Part shown: positions 1 to 8,042 of the stretch, piece after piece
Position numbering within the stretch: position 1 is the stretch's first letter
Layout: every line of letters begins with the position of its first letter
NCBI RefSeq assembly: GCF_000243115.2
Contig: NZ_CP007035.1
Location: 434,001-498,000 of the forward strand
Reading direction: 5' to 3'
Source: Niabella soli DSM 19437
GTDB taxonomy: Bacteria; Bacteroidota; Bacteroidia; Chitinophagales; Chitinophagaceae
Length of the DNA stretch: 64,000 nt
Position numbers and translations under genes: made by a program
The notes under the pieces: generated by a model
Seen by the model: only the letters and a program-made list of their open reading frames with translations
What the model was told of the DNA's origin: nothing
Database searches by the model: none

Positions 1-1
1 C

Positions 2-559
2 GGAGCCCCCCGCAACTGGAAAGCTCCTTTTATATTTGGCTGGTCGGGTATGCGGGGCGTTGTGTCACTGGCTGCGGCTTTATCGATACCCGCGGTTCTT
101 ACGGGAACAACGATTCCTTTTCCGCAGCGTAACCTGATCCTTTTTATCACTTTTATTGTTATCCTTCTTACGCTGATCGTTCAGGGGCTCACGATGCCCT
201 GGTTTATAAAAGTACTGCGGCTGGAAGATCCTGATCATCATCCTGCTTATGAAGAAGAACGCAAAATGATCAGTCAACGATTGGCCAGCAATAGTCTGAG
301 TTATATGCGGGAGCACTATGCGGACGAATTAACTGCACAGCCGGCGCTTCAAAAGATCTCACAGATCTGGGAAAGTAAAAAGGAGTTTACGGGAAATGAA
401 CAGCTAAACGTGGTTTGCCGCAATGTGTACCTGGAAGTGATCAATAAACAACGGGACTGGTTGCATGAATGGAATAAAGATCTGAAGACCAATGAAGAGA
501 TCATACGCGGGCAACTGATGCAGTTGGATCTGGAAGAAGAAAAACTGAAGCTCTCCTGA
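2..559 (+). CDS. Cation/proton antiporter (CPA1 type), C-terminal part
   Basis: The reading frame is open from base 2, so the gene starts before the window and only the last 185 codons are seen. The visible part begins inside a transmembrane region (WSGMRGVVSLAAALSIP, a typical CPA1 Na+/H+ exchanger helix near the transport core). One more strongly hydrophobic helix follows (LILFITFIVILLTLIVQGLTM), then a charged cytoplasmic tail of about 120 residues. In the family these inner-membrane proteins exchange Na+ or K+ for protons. The MRGVVSLA segment and the soluble tail are characteristic of NhaP/YjcE-like members. The ion cannot be told from this fragment. An internal ATG at 50 is not the start because the antiporter sequence clearly continues upstream. 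Confidence 0.85.
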   Translation, partial: GAPRNWKAPFIFGWSGMRGVVSLAAALSIPAVLTGTTIPFPQRNLILFITFIVILLTLIVQGLTMPWFIKVLRLEDPDHHPAYEEERKMISQRLASNSLSYMREHYADELTAQPALQKISQIWESKKEFTGNEQLNVVCRNVYLEVINKQRDWLHEWNKDLKTNEEIIRGQLMQLDLEEEKLKLS

Positions 560-784
560 GTATCCTGTGGTTCGGTAAGAACGACATTTTTATCCGGGCG
601 TAGCGTGCTTTTGAATTGGTTGTACTATTTAGTTCAGCAGGCAGGCGAGGGGCTTCAATATTACCCCCAAAGCGGTTGCAACCTTTATTTGGCAGGATCA
701 AAACAATAAAACAGATGGAAAAATATTTATTTCCGGTTGGCTGCGTTATTTAGGCGCATGTCTGCGTTCAAAAAATAAACATAT

Positions 785-1822
785 TTATTGACCTTGTGGC
801 CCGTTAACCAATGGGATCACTTTTGTACCGATCAGTTCTATTGATCGGTACACCTGTTCATGGGTAAGCCCGGGATTATCCATCTGGAAGGTGAACCTGG
901 AAATGCCCCCTAATGCTTCGCTGTGGCGCAGGATCTTTGTTGCTACCTCTCCGGGATCGCCTACGACATAGGCCCCGGTTGGCCCGGCCTGCGCTTCAAA
1001 TTGCGCGCGTGTGGGTACCGCCCAGCCCCGTTCCTTGCCGATCTTTCCCATCATTTGCTGGTATCCCGGGAAATACGCGTCCTTTGCCTGCTGCGTGGTT
1101 TCAGCTACATAGCCCAGGAAGTGCAATCCTACTTTTAGCTTTTCACGCGGGTGGCCGGCTTTTTTACCTGCCTCATAATACAGGTCGATCAAAGGACGGA
1201 AATTACGCGTCTCCCCGCCGATAACCGCTACCATCAGCGGCAGGCCCAGCATGCCGGCCCGCACAAAAGATTGCGGTGTTCCGCCAACGCCGATCCACAC
1301 AGGAAGAGATCCCTGGTAGGGCCGCGGGTAGATAGGCTGCTCCTGCAGTGCAGGGCGGAACCGGCCTTTCCAGGTTACTGTTTCCTGATCCCGGATGGCC
1401 AGCAGCAATTCGATCTTTTCGGCGAAGAGCGCATCATAATCGTCCAGATTCAACCCGAATAAAGGGTATGCATCTACAAAAGATCCCCTGCCGGCTACGA
1501 TCTCCGCACGGCCTTTGGAGATCAGATCCAACGTGGCGTATTCCTGGAACACCCGCACCGGATCCGCCGCACTTAATACCGTGACGGCGCTCGTCAGGCG
1601 TATGTTTTTAGTACGGGCAGCGGCGGCGGCCAGGATCACCGCAGGCGCTTCATCCAAAAACTCTTTGCGATGATGTTCGCCCAGTCCAAAGACATGCAAT
1701 CCAGACCGGTCGGCAAACTCGATCTTTGCCAATAATGCCTCCATGGCCTGCAGGCTCTCCCCGGGGCGCAGCGGACCATCATAGGCCCCGGTTGCAATAA
1801 AACTATCTATTCCTATTTCCAT
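785..1822 (-). CDS. LLM-class flavin-dependent oxidoreductase
   Basis: A 345-residue protein of the bacterial luciferase-like monooxygenase superfamily, normally cytosolic and dependent on FMN or F420. The N-terminus (MEIGIDSF), the segment FGLGEHHRKEF, the strand IRLTSAVTVLSAADPVRVFQEYATLDLIS, the GRAEIVAGRGSF loop and the later LPVWIGVGGTPQSFVRAG are the usual TIM-barrel landmarks. Length is normal for the single-domain group. The start ATG at 1822 gives the expected N-terminal beta strand with nothing missing. It stands alone, convergent with the antiporter and divergent from the reductase at 2050. The substrate cannot be predicted; annotations such as alkanal monooxygenase alpha chain are common for this group but not informative. 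Confidence 0.9.
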   Translation of the reverse strand: MEIGIDSFIATGAYDGPLRPGESLQAMEALLAKIEFADRSGLHVFGLGEHHRKEFLDEAPAVILAAAAARTKNIRLTSAVTVLSAADPVRVFQEYATLDLISKGRAEIVAGRGSFVDAYPLFGLNLDDYDALFAEKIELLLAIRDQETVTWKGRFRPALQEQPIYPRPYQGSLPVWIGVGGTPQSFVRAGMLGLPLMVAVIGGETRNFRPLIDLYYEAGKKAGHPREKLKVGLHFLGYVAETTQQAKDAYFPGYQQMMGKIGKERGWAVPTRAQFEAQAGPTGAYVVGDPGEVATKILRHSEALGGISRFTFQMDNPGLTHEQVYRSIELIGTKVIPLVNGPQGQ

Positions 1823-2049
1823 GATTTTTTAAATTGTAAAAACGCCGGATCCGGTTTGTTCCCCTCCCGTTACTGCGTCTTTGTCTTGTCAATTTAAATC
1901 ATAATGATCATTTTAAAAAGAATAATATGCAAAACGGTAGATTGTGGTAGCCTACCTTTAGTCTATCGCATTCGCAGCGTTCGTTGTATTCAATACTTGC
2001 ATAATTTAGCCTTGAAATAAGATCTGCTAAACAATAAAGAATAAAAATT

Positions 2050-2673
2050 ATGAGCAAAATTATTTTCGACAGCGCTATATCACTTGATGGTTTCTTTGCG
2101 GGGGACAACAGGGGCCCCGACAACCCAATGGGGGGCGTTTCCGGGAAAATTCATAGTTGGATGTTTAAACAAAAAGCATTTTGGAAAAATATCAATAGGG
2201 AAGGGGGCGAAGAATACGGCGCAGACAGCAAGTTAATTGATGAGGTGTTTGCAAGAACGGGTGCTTACATTATGGGAAAACGAATGTTTGAAGAAGGCGA
2301 AGTGCATTGGGCGGAAGATTTATACAAAACAGATGTGTATGTGCTGACGCACGAGCGACGGGAGCCCTGGGTTCAAAAGGGAACCACAACTTTCTATTTC
2401 ATCAACGACGGCATACAAAGTGCTTTGGAAAAGGCAAGACGATCCGCCGGCGGCAAAGACATAAGAATACAGGGCGGTGCTGATACGATCCGGCAATTTC
2501 TCAATGCAGGACTCGTGGAAGAATTTTTCATTCATATTGCTCCTGTTTTTTTAGAGAGCGGTATCCGGTTGTTTGATGGTATTGATAAAGACAAATATGA
2601 AATTCAAATTATTGAAGTAATACCCTCCGACCAGACAACGCACCTGAGATACCGGTTAACGAAGAAGGTATAG
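2050..2673 (+). CDS. Dihydrofolate reductase family protein (RibD C-terminal-like)
   Basis: A 207-residue protein with the fold shared by DHFR and the RibD reductase domain. It starts with the strand KIIFDSAISLDGFFAG, has GAYIMGKRMFEEGE in the middle (the family's 'GRrTye' position), and GGKDIRIQGGADTIRQFLNAGLVEEFFIHIAPV in the C-terminal half, which forms the NADPH-binding and closing strands. Such stand-alone proteins are probable NAD(P)H-dependent reductases of unknown substrate and usually do not supply folate. The ATG at 2050 is the only reasonable start. It lies 27 bp before a GNAT gene and may be co-transcribed with it. Confidence 0.88.
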   Translation: MSKIIFDSAISLDGFFAGDNRGPDNPMGGVSGKIHSWMFKQKAFWKNINREGGEEYGADSKLIDEVFARTGAYIMGKRMFEEGEVHWAEDLYKTDVYVLTHERREPWVQKGTTTFYFINDGIQSALEKARRSAGGKDIRIQGGADTIRQFLNAGLVEEFFIHIAPVFLESGIRLFDGIDKDKYEIQIIEVIPSDQTTHLRYRLTKKV

Positions 2674-2700
2674 GAATAATAACAATCAGAAGATAGTGCA

Positions 2701-3216
2701 ATGAAAATACAGAACAGCAACCATAAAGATATTGATGAGATTTTCAGGCTGTACCAGATTGCCACCGATTTTCAAAAGACCAAATTTAGCGTTCACTGGC
2801 CAGCATTTGAAAGAAGCCTCGTTGCCACCGAAATTGCCGAAAACCGGCAATGGAAAATGATCCTGGATGATACCATTGCCTGTGTTTGGGCTACAACCTT
2901 TGATGACCCTCAGATCTGGGAAGAACGCAATGCGGATCCTGCCGTATATATTCACCGGATAGCGACCCACCCTGATTTCAGGGGCAACAATTTTGTAGGA
3001 TCTATTGTAGAATGGGCAAAACAATACGCTTTGGAAAATAAGAAAAAATTTATCCGGTTGGATACTGTGGGCGATAACCCAGGGCTTATCGCATACTATA
3101 CCAGATCCGGCTTTGAGTTTTTAGGATTGTCAAAACTCAAAAACACAAAAGGGCTTCCCGCTCACTATGATAATGCAACCGTAAGCTTGTTTCAAATGGA
3201 AATTACTTTTGCTTAA
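2701..3216 (+). CDS. GNAT family N-acetyltransferase
   Basis: A 171-residue acetyltransferase-type protein. The acetyl-CoA-binding motif A region is visible as YIHRIATHPDFRGNNFVGSIVEWAK, followed by the motif B-like IRLDTVGDNPGLIAYYTRSGFEFLG, both typical of GNAT enzymes that transfer acetyl from acetyl-CoA to an amine. The pyrophosphate-binding loop here reads RGNNFVG instead of the common R-G-x-G-x-G/A, so it is slightly divergent. It lies 27 bp after the DHFR-family gene on the same strand. Its last 14 bases overlap the 3' end of the convergent HxlR gene. Substrate unknown. Confidence 0.88.
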   Translation: MKIQNSNHKDIDEIFRLYQIATDFQKTKFSVHWPAFERSLVATEIAENRQWKMILDDTIACVWATTFDDPQIWEERNADPAVYIHRIATHPDFRGNNFVGSIVEWAKQYALENKKKFIRLDTVGDNPGLIAYYTRSGFEFLGLSKLKNTKGLPAHYDNATVSLFQMEITFA

Positions 3217-3541
3217 GGATCTTAAGCCGGTGATTTTGTCCCCATTTGTTCATGGCTTCCAATACTTCTTTTAATGTTTCACTGTAAGGCGTCATGGCAT
3301 AGCGCACCGTAACCGGTTTGGTGTCGCAAACCGTGCGGCTTACCAGCCCGTTCATTTCCAGCTCCTGCAGTTCTTTTGACAGGATGCGGGGCGAGATCCC
3401 GGCTTCTTTTGCCAGCGTGTTAAACGTGCGCGGACCATCTATTAAAATGGAGGTGAGCACCAGTTTCCATTTGCCGCCCACCACATCCAGGGTATCCCGG
3501 ATGGCCAGCTTTGAAATTTTACAGGCTTCTGTTTTCTGCAT
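3203..3541 (-). CDS. HxlR-type winged helix transcriptional regulator
   Basis: A 112-residue single-domain DNA-binding protein. The HxlR landmarks are present: an N-terminal Cys (EACKI), DTLDVVGGKWKLVLTSIL, GPRTFNTLAKEAGISPRILSKELQELEMNGLVSRTV as the winged helix, and VRYAMTPYSETLKEVLEAM. HxlR regulators usually sense redox or electrophilic signals through the conserved N-terminal Cys and control a divergent neighbour. Here that neighbour is the DoxX-family gene at 3639, with a 97-bp shared promoter region carrying inverted and direct repeats. It probably represses itself and the DoxX gene (inference from gene arrangement). Confidence 0.9.
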   Translation of the reverse strand: MQKTEACKISKLAIRDTLDVVGGKWKLVLTSILIDGPRTFNTLAKEAGISPRILSKELQELEMNGLVSRTVCDTKPVTVRYAMTPYSETLKEVLEAMNKWGQNHRLKILKQK

Positions 3542-3551
3542 ACAATATTCT

Positions 3552-3598
3552 TTTTGTAACTACTATCCTTTTTGTAATAAGTAACAAAGGTATAGTAA
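3552..3598. promoter_or_regulatory. Putative HxlR operator in the hxlR/doxX divergent region
   Basis: The short intergenic region between the two divergent genes contains an imperfect inverted repeat. TACTATCCTTTTTGT (from 3561) faces ACAAAGGTATAGTA (ending at 3597). A direct repeat of TTTTTGTAA also occurs (about 3551 and 3571). HxlR proteins bind dyads in divergent promoters, so this is a natural operator candidate. The assignment is inferred from symmetry and position only. Confidence 0.4.
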
Positions 3599-3638
3599 TT
3601 AGTTGGACTTTTGTGGCTGATTAAAAAAAACAAAGATC

Positions 3639-4013
3639 ATGTCACAAAAAGCAATTAACATCACCGGATGGGTACTCACCATCATTTTAGGACTTTTATT
3701 CGCGATGAGCGCATCAATGAAACTCACACAAAACGCTTCAGCATTACAGCAGGCGGGCGCTATGGGGTTTTCACCCGAAACCTACCTGGCAATCGGGATT
3801 GTTGAGATCCTTTCGCTTATTCTTTTTATCATACCAAGAACCGCTATTATCGGGGCGTTGTTATTGGTGGCCTATATGGGCGGCGCTATTGCCACCCATG
3901 TACAACATCAACTACCCGCGGCAATGCCGGTTGCCATAGAAGCGCTGTTGTGGATTACGATCGCCATCCGCTTTCCGCGGGTAAGACAGCAACTGCTGTT
4001 ACAATCGAAGTAA
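3639..4013 (+). CDS. DoxX family membrane protein
   Basis: A 124-residue, highly hydrophobic protein with four predicted membrane segments: near residues 8-26 (GWVLTIILGLLFAMSASMKL), 48-65, 69-87 and 95-111. The FAMSASMKLTQ stretch after the first helix and the short loop with ATHVQHQ are typical of the DoxX/DoxD-like inner-membrane family, often linked to redox stress functions. The start ATG follows a short AT-rich leader. It is divergent from the HxlR regulator, a common pairing. The exact biochemical role is not known for this subgroup. Confidence 0.85.
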   Translation: MSQKAINITGWVLTIILGLLFAMSASMKLTQNASALQQAGAMGFSPETYLAIGIVEILSLILFIIPRTAIIGALLLVAYMGGAIATHVQHQLPAAMPVAIEALLWITIAIRFPRVRQQLLLQSK

Positions 4014-4368
4014 ATGCTATTCCGTCTCCTTTCGTATTTGAGTGGTAGCTGGTTGTGGTTCCCGGATGGGCTGCACTATTTTTTGGGCGATCCGGGATAC
4101 GTTGTATATAAGAAAGATGGTTACCCTGGCTGCGGCGAATTTTAATTAAATTAAACAGCGGTTTTAAATGAGGCCGTATCAAAAGCCGTCATTTCGAGCG
4201 AAACGTAGAGGAGTCGAGTAATCTTATCATATGTTTGGTATTGACCCTGAAATATCTCCGTTCCCTCAAATGCATTCGCGTGTGCGTCAAGATAAGGAAC
4301 ATGATTCAGGCGCTGTAAGCGCTGCGTGTTTATAGTATTCATGATTATCTACGCAACGTATCGGCTCT

Positions 4369-5112
4369 CCCGCCGCAGCCTATCGTGTGGACACAAAATA
4401 TTGCTTTTTATATTTTTCTACTTTTTCCCCGATCAATCGGGGCCAAAAAGTAGCGCAAAAAGGGCAGGGTCAAACGAACGCCTCTGGCCGTTTGACCGCC
4501 CACGCCCACGAACCTACATTACGAAAAGTGGCAGCAAGGCCTTTTTGAAGGGGTTGGTCGAAGCCCCCGCTGGTTGATTGTTGTTCAGCCTTCTCTGCGC
4601 TGATCTTTTCCCTGCATAATTTGTCTGGATACAAAACATCTGTTGGGTAAAAAATAGGCGCCCCGGATCCGTTGATTTCCGAAGTTGCAATTACGTAAAA
4701 GAAATACCCCCAATGAAAAACAGTTGTTTGTTCCGAACGGATGCGGCTTAGAAGGGGGTTCCGCCGGACAGTGAAAGGACAAATCAAGCGGAATGGCGGT
4801 TTTGACGCCGCAAGCGACTTTTCAAAAATAGAACTGCAGGAAGGTGTCATAACCAGGCCTGTAGCGCAGATTGGTTCGGTTCCGCCGCAGCCCGGCCACG
4901 AAACAGGCGGCGGAATTCACCTTCCGGCGGAAAAAGATTTTTTGCTCCACTTTTTTATCGATTGATAAAAAGTGGAAAATATGCAATTAGACAACACTCT
5001 ATTCATCTGTTTCGATGATTATTGGAAAGTGCGCACATCTAAATATCTCACCCACGGTTTTACTCTATTTATAAACTATTTGAAATGTGTCCACACGATA
5101 GGCCGCAGCGGG
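4369..5112. repeat. MITE-like non-coding element with 27-bp terminal inverted repeats
   Basis: CCCGCCGCAGCCTATCGTGT (from 4369, continuing GGACACA to 4395) and its reverse complement at 5086-5112 match over 27 bases with two mismatches. They enclose about 744 bp. Just inside are two long hairpins. At the left, CTACTTTTTCCCCGAT pairs with ATCGGGG plus AAAAAGTAG (4418-4453). At the right, TCCACTTTTTTATC pairs with GATAAAAAGTGGA (4946-4976). Short open frames inside on both strands look like read-through of repeat text and lack start-site or domain support. The layout fits a non-autonomous mobile or structured interspersed repeat. No target-site duplication was established. Confidence 0.6.
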
Positions 5113-5119
5113 ACCGCGT

Positions 5120-5190
5120 AAACACGGGGCGTCCTATGGAGCCTGAACAAATACCATTGCGATTGCTATAAACACAGCTCCTAATGGAGC
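5120..5190. repeat. GCTCC/GGAGC interspersed hairpin-type repeat
   Basis: This stretch carries GGGGCGTCCTATGGAGCC and, 45 bases on, CAGCTCCTAATGGAGCGG. The second is a small palindrome (GCTCC-taat-GGAGC). Similar text recurs at 22990-23085. It looks like a short dispersed repeat family, inserted beside the larger inverted-repeat element. No function can be read from it. Confidence 0.4.
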
Positions 5191-5467
5191 GGAAATGGCC
5201 CAAATACTAGTGTAGTTCCCTTTCCGGCAGATTGAATGTCGCACTTAGCTTGATGCGCATGCGATGGCTTTCGGGGCTCAGTCGATATGACGGCTCCTTT
5301 CTTTTGAGACAGCCTCATCTTCTTTTTAAAAATCAGAAAAATAGGGGAAAGTTTTCCCTGAATGATGGGTGCGTTTCCGGATGTTCCAGGTTGAAGCCAG
5401 TGTCTTTAAAATAAAAAAGGAGAAAATTTTTTTTATCAGAAATAAAATATTATGTTGTGCCTCGAAA

Positions 5468-5485
5468 GATTTAATCGATTAAATC
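5468..5485. promoter_or_regulatory. Putative LacI-family operator (perfect 18-bp palindrome)
   Basis: GATTTAATCGATTAAATC is a perfect 18-bp palindrome with the central CG typical of LacI/GalR-family operators. It lies about 80-100 bp upstream of the LacI-type gene's start. The core TTTAATCGATTAAA recurs upstream of susC at 15015-15028. Autoregulation and joint control of the locus are inferred from the shared site. Confidence 0.65.
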
Positions 5486-5507
5486 GACTGCTTTTAACGA
5501 ATCGCTC

Positions 5508-5542
5508 TTGCCGGTTATCCGGGTTAAGTATGTTTATTTTTG
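5508..5542 (+). promoter_or_regulatory. Candidate Bacteroidota-type promoter of the LacI/polyol operon
   Basis: TATTTTTG (5535-5542) matches the Bacteroidota -7 consensus TAnnTTTG exactly. A TTG at 5508-5510 could serve as the -33 element with a slightly long 24-base spacer. If real, transcription starts near 5549. That excludes the TTG at 5540 as the LacI start codon and favours GTG 5564 or ATG 5585. Confidence 0.4.
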
Positions 5543-5563
5543 GCGGGTCTAAAATTATGTAGT

Positions 5564-6583
5564 GTGAGTAGTAAAAAAGTTTCAATGAAGGATATTGCCA
5601 ACAGGCTGGGGGTCTCCGTGGCGTTGGTATCTTATGTATTGAACGGGAAAAAAACCGATAAGATTAATGACCGGACTGCTGCAAAAATCAAAGCACTTGC
5701 GGCAACAATGAATTATTCTCCCAACCAGATCGCCAAAAGTCTGAAAACAAACCGGACGCTCACTTTAGGACTGATTGTCGCAGACATCTCTAACCTGTTT
5801 TATTCATCAATAGCAAAGTATATTGAAGAAGAGGCCAACCGGCACGGGTACCAGGTGATCTATGGAAATGCATACGAAAGCCCCGATCGGTTTAATTCCA
5901 TCCTTAACCTGTTATTGTCACGCCAGGTAGATGGTTTTATTTTAGCCATTCCGGAGAAAGCAGAACATTGTATCCGGTTGCTTACCGATTTGAATCAACC
6001 CTTTGTGATCATCGATAGAAAGTTTAATGAATTTCCTGATGCGCCATCAATAATATTAAATAATCAGGAGGCATCGGGAGCTATTGTTGCACACCTGGTT
6101 CAAAATGGTTTTAAACGACCGGGATTGGTGACCATCAACAGGAACCTCGTTCATTTGCAGGAGCGGAAAACGGGCTATATGAATGCCTGTGCCCGGTTGC
6201 TCAACCGGAAAGCGTTTGTGTATGAACTGGAGGAAGAACATTTAGAACGGCAAATAAAAGCTGTAATTAAAAAAAGCGTATTCAAGGATAAGGTTGACAG
6301 TCTTTGCTTTTTTACGAACAAGGTTGCCATGGCAGGCCTCTCTGAAATTGCCTCTATGGATCTCCCTGTGCCCGGCGCGCTGGGGATTGTGTGTTTTGAT
6401 GAAGCAGAAGCCTATAAACTATTCAGGACCCCGGTAACCTATTTCAAACAGCCGTTGCAGGAAATGAGCAGGGCAGCGGTAGACTATTTGCTAAGTCAGA
6501 TGGAACCCGGTGATAATAATGAAAAAGAACGATTGGAAGAATTTAACGGAACGCTCGTTGTTCATCAATCTTCTATGCGATAA
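5564..6583 (+). CDS. LacI family transcriptional regulator
   Basis: About 339 residues from GTG 5564; ATG 5585 gives 332 and is equally plausible. The N-terminal helix-turn-helix with hinge is clear: MKDIANRLGVSVALVSYVLNG, then RTAAKIKALAATMNYSPNQIAKSLKTNRT. A periplasmic-binding-protein-like effector domain follows, from TLTLGLIVADISNLFYSSIA to the C-terminus. It should bind a sugar or polyol and switch the downstream genes. It is the first gene of a same-strand series reaching 14753. The palindrome at 5468 and its relative upstream of susC are the likely binding sites. The effector is unknown. Confidence 0.9.
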   Translation: MSSKKVSMKDIANRLGVSVALVSYVLNGKKTDKINDRTAAKIKALAATMNYSPNQIAKSLKTNRTLTLGLIVADISNLFYSSIAKYIEEEANRHGYQVIYGNAYESPDRFNSILNLLLSRQVDGFILAIPEKAEHCIRLLTDLNQPFVIIDRKFNEFPDAPSIILNNQEASGAIVAHLVQNGFKRPGLVTINRNLVHLQERKTGYMNACARLLNRKAFVYELEEEHLERQIKAVIKKSVFKDKVDSLCFFTNKVAMAGLSEIASMDLPVPGALGIVCFDEAEAYKLFRTPVTYFKQPLQEMSRAAVDYLLSQMEPGDNNEKERLEEFNGTLVVHQSSMR

Positions 6584-6598
6584 TATTAACTATTGATT

Positions 6599-8038
6599 AT
6601 GGATATAAGAATCACTCAATCACTAAAAAGAAGCGTACTCTTGTTGGTTGTTGCAGCAGTTTCCGGAACGAGCATGGCGCAGCTCACTATGCCGCATTTT
6701 TTTTCCGATCATATGGTGTTGAAAAGCGATTCCTCAACCGTGTTTTGGGGCTGGAGCAAACCGGGCCGCACGGTTCAAATAAAAGCCAGTTGGCTGCCAG
6801 ATACATTAACAACCGTGGCGGCAGGTACTTCTAAATGGAAAACAGTGCTGCCTACAGCCAAAGCCGGCGGCCCGTATCATATTGTAATTATTTCCGAAAA
6901 AGACACTTTGAAAATCGATGATGTGTTGATGGGCGAGGTCTGGATCTGCTCCGGTCAATCCAATATGCAGCGCAGTGCCAAAGAAAAATTGCCACAGATG
7001 CTCGATGCACTGCACGGGCCCTTCAATAACAATATCCGGATATTGAACGTAAGGGATATTGCTGCCCCGTGGCCACAGGAAAATATTTATGATCAGTGGT
7101 CGCTTTGTGATTCCCAGTCTTTACGGCCCTTTACGGCCATCGGCTATTTTTTTGCTCAAAAGCTGAATCAAAAACTAAATGTTCCGGTAGGTATTATCAA
7201 TGCCAGTTGGGGCGGCACTTGTGCCGAAGTATGGTTGCCTGCCGGCGAGGTACTGTCGGATTCCCTGCTGGCACAAAAAGCACGGTTGCAAACCATTGCC
7301 CCGCGTAAGCCCAACCTTCCGGGCCAGGCGTGGAATGCTATGGTCTATCCCTTTGTGGGTTATGGCATTTCCGGGGCCTTATGGTACCAGGGTGAGAATA
7401 ATACGGTCTCCTGGGATGGATATGCCGCCCTCTTCAGTAAACTGATTCAATCCTGGCGGAGCAACTGGAAGGCCGATTTTCCTTTTTTCTTTGCACAGAT
7501 AGCGCCTTACAATTATAAGAATAAAGGCATTCAGAAGGGGGCGCTGGTGCGCGAAGCGCAGGGCCAGGTGGCGCTTTCCGTTAAAAAAACAGGAATGGTA
7601 TTGACCTCGGACCTGGTAAATGATATCAATGATATTCACCCGTTGATGAAAAAAGAAGTGGCGCTGCGTATGGCGGATCTGGCCCTGGCTGATGTGTATC
7701 ATCAAACGGCAAAAAATGTGCAGTCGCCGGTGTATAAAGATTATACCATTGAGAAGGATAAAGTGATCATCTCGTTCCATCATATGGAGCAGGAGCGGTT
7801 ACTGGTAAAAGGTGGCCGCATTAATGACCTGTATATAGCGGGGGCCGATCAAAAATTCCTGCCAGCAGATTACAAGATAAAAGGGAACCGGCTGGTGGTA
7901 TTTAATTCCCGGATTAAAAAACCCGTTTCGGTGCGCTATGCTTTTTCGGATACCGCCCTAACCAACCTGTACTCAACCAACGGACTGCCCGTATCATTGT
8001 TCCGGTTGGATAAATGGGAGGTGCCCACAAATAATTAG
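6599..8038 (+). CDS. Sialate O-acetylesterase-like SGNH esterase
   Basis: A 479-residue exported esterase, starting at ATG 6599 (a TTG six bases upstream is less likely). A signal peptide ends at GTSMAQ. The SGNH/SASA blocks are visible: GEVWICSGQSNMQ with the nucleophile Ser, INASWGGTCAEVW, GALWYQGENN, and the late NDINDIHPLMKKEVA supplying Asp and His. In the family these enzymes remove acetyl groups from sialic acid or from acetylated plant and bacterial glycans. Next to a PUL and without sialidase or sialic-acid genes, a general glycan deacetylase is more likely than true sialate specificity. It starts just downstream of lacI and 4 bp before the binding-protein gene. Confidence 0.88.
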   Translation: MDIRITQSLKRSVLLLVVAAVSGTSMAQLTMPHFFSDHMVLKSDSSTVFWGWSKPGRTVQIKASWLPDTLTTVAAGTSKWKTVLPTAKAGGPYHIVIISEKDTLKIDDVLMGEVWICSGQSNMQRSAKEKLPQMLDALHGPFNNNIRILNVRDIAAPWPQENIYDQWSLCDSQSLRPFTAIGYFFAQKLNQKLNVPVGIINASWGGTCAEVWLPAGEVLSDSLLAQKARLQTIAPRKPNLPGQAWNAMVYPFVGYGISGALWYQGENNTVSWDGYAALFSKLIQSWRSNWKADFPFFFAQIAPYNYKNKGIQKGALVREAQGQVALSVKKTGMVLTSDLVNDINDIHPLMKKEVALRMADLALADVYHQTAKNVQSPVYKDYTIEKDKVIISFHHMEQERLLVKGGRINDLYIAGADQKFLPADYKIKGNRLVVFNSRIKKPVSVRYAFSDTALTNLYSTNGLPVSLFRLDKWEVPTNN

Positions 8039-8042
8039 AAAC

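Larger units (their letters stand above)
4168..5318. repeat. Outer imperfect inverted repeat enclosing a non-coding composite element
   Basis: Between the DoxX gene and the LacI gene lie about 1.5 kb with no convincing gene. The left edge carries TGAGGCCGTATCAAAA followed by GCCGTCATTTCGAGCGA (from about 4168). The right edge carries the reverse complement of TGAGGCTGTCTCAAAAG, a 7-base insertion, and GCCGTCATATCGACTGA (about 5278-5317). The two edges therefore form an outer inverted repeat enclosing the inner element at 4369-5112. The GTCATTTCGAGCGAA text is a common interspersed word in Bacteroidota genomes. The GAGGCTGTCTC end resembles a transposon terminus, but no transposase is present, so a relic or non-autonomous element is likely. 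Confidence 0.55.

Noticed and set aside
501-701. Short reverse-strand frame after the antiporter gene
   Set aside because: No start support, domain or codon character; it overlaps the end of the antiporter gene.
4470-4850. Reverse-strand open frame of 126 codons within the inverted-repeat element
   Set aside because: It lies wholly inside the non-coding repeat, shows no domain and overlaps other equally poor frames; such read-through frames are frequent in dispersed repeats.
5540-5563. TTG 5540 as start of the LacI gene
   Set aside because: It falls inside the best match to a Bacteroidota -7 element (TATTTTTG, 5535-5542), and the HTH sequence fits a start at GTG 5564 or ATG 5585.
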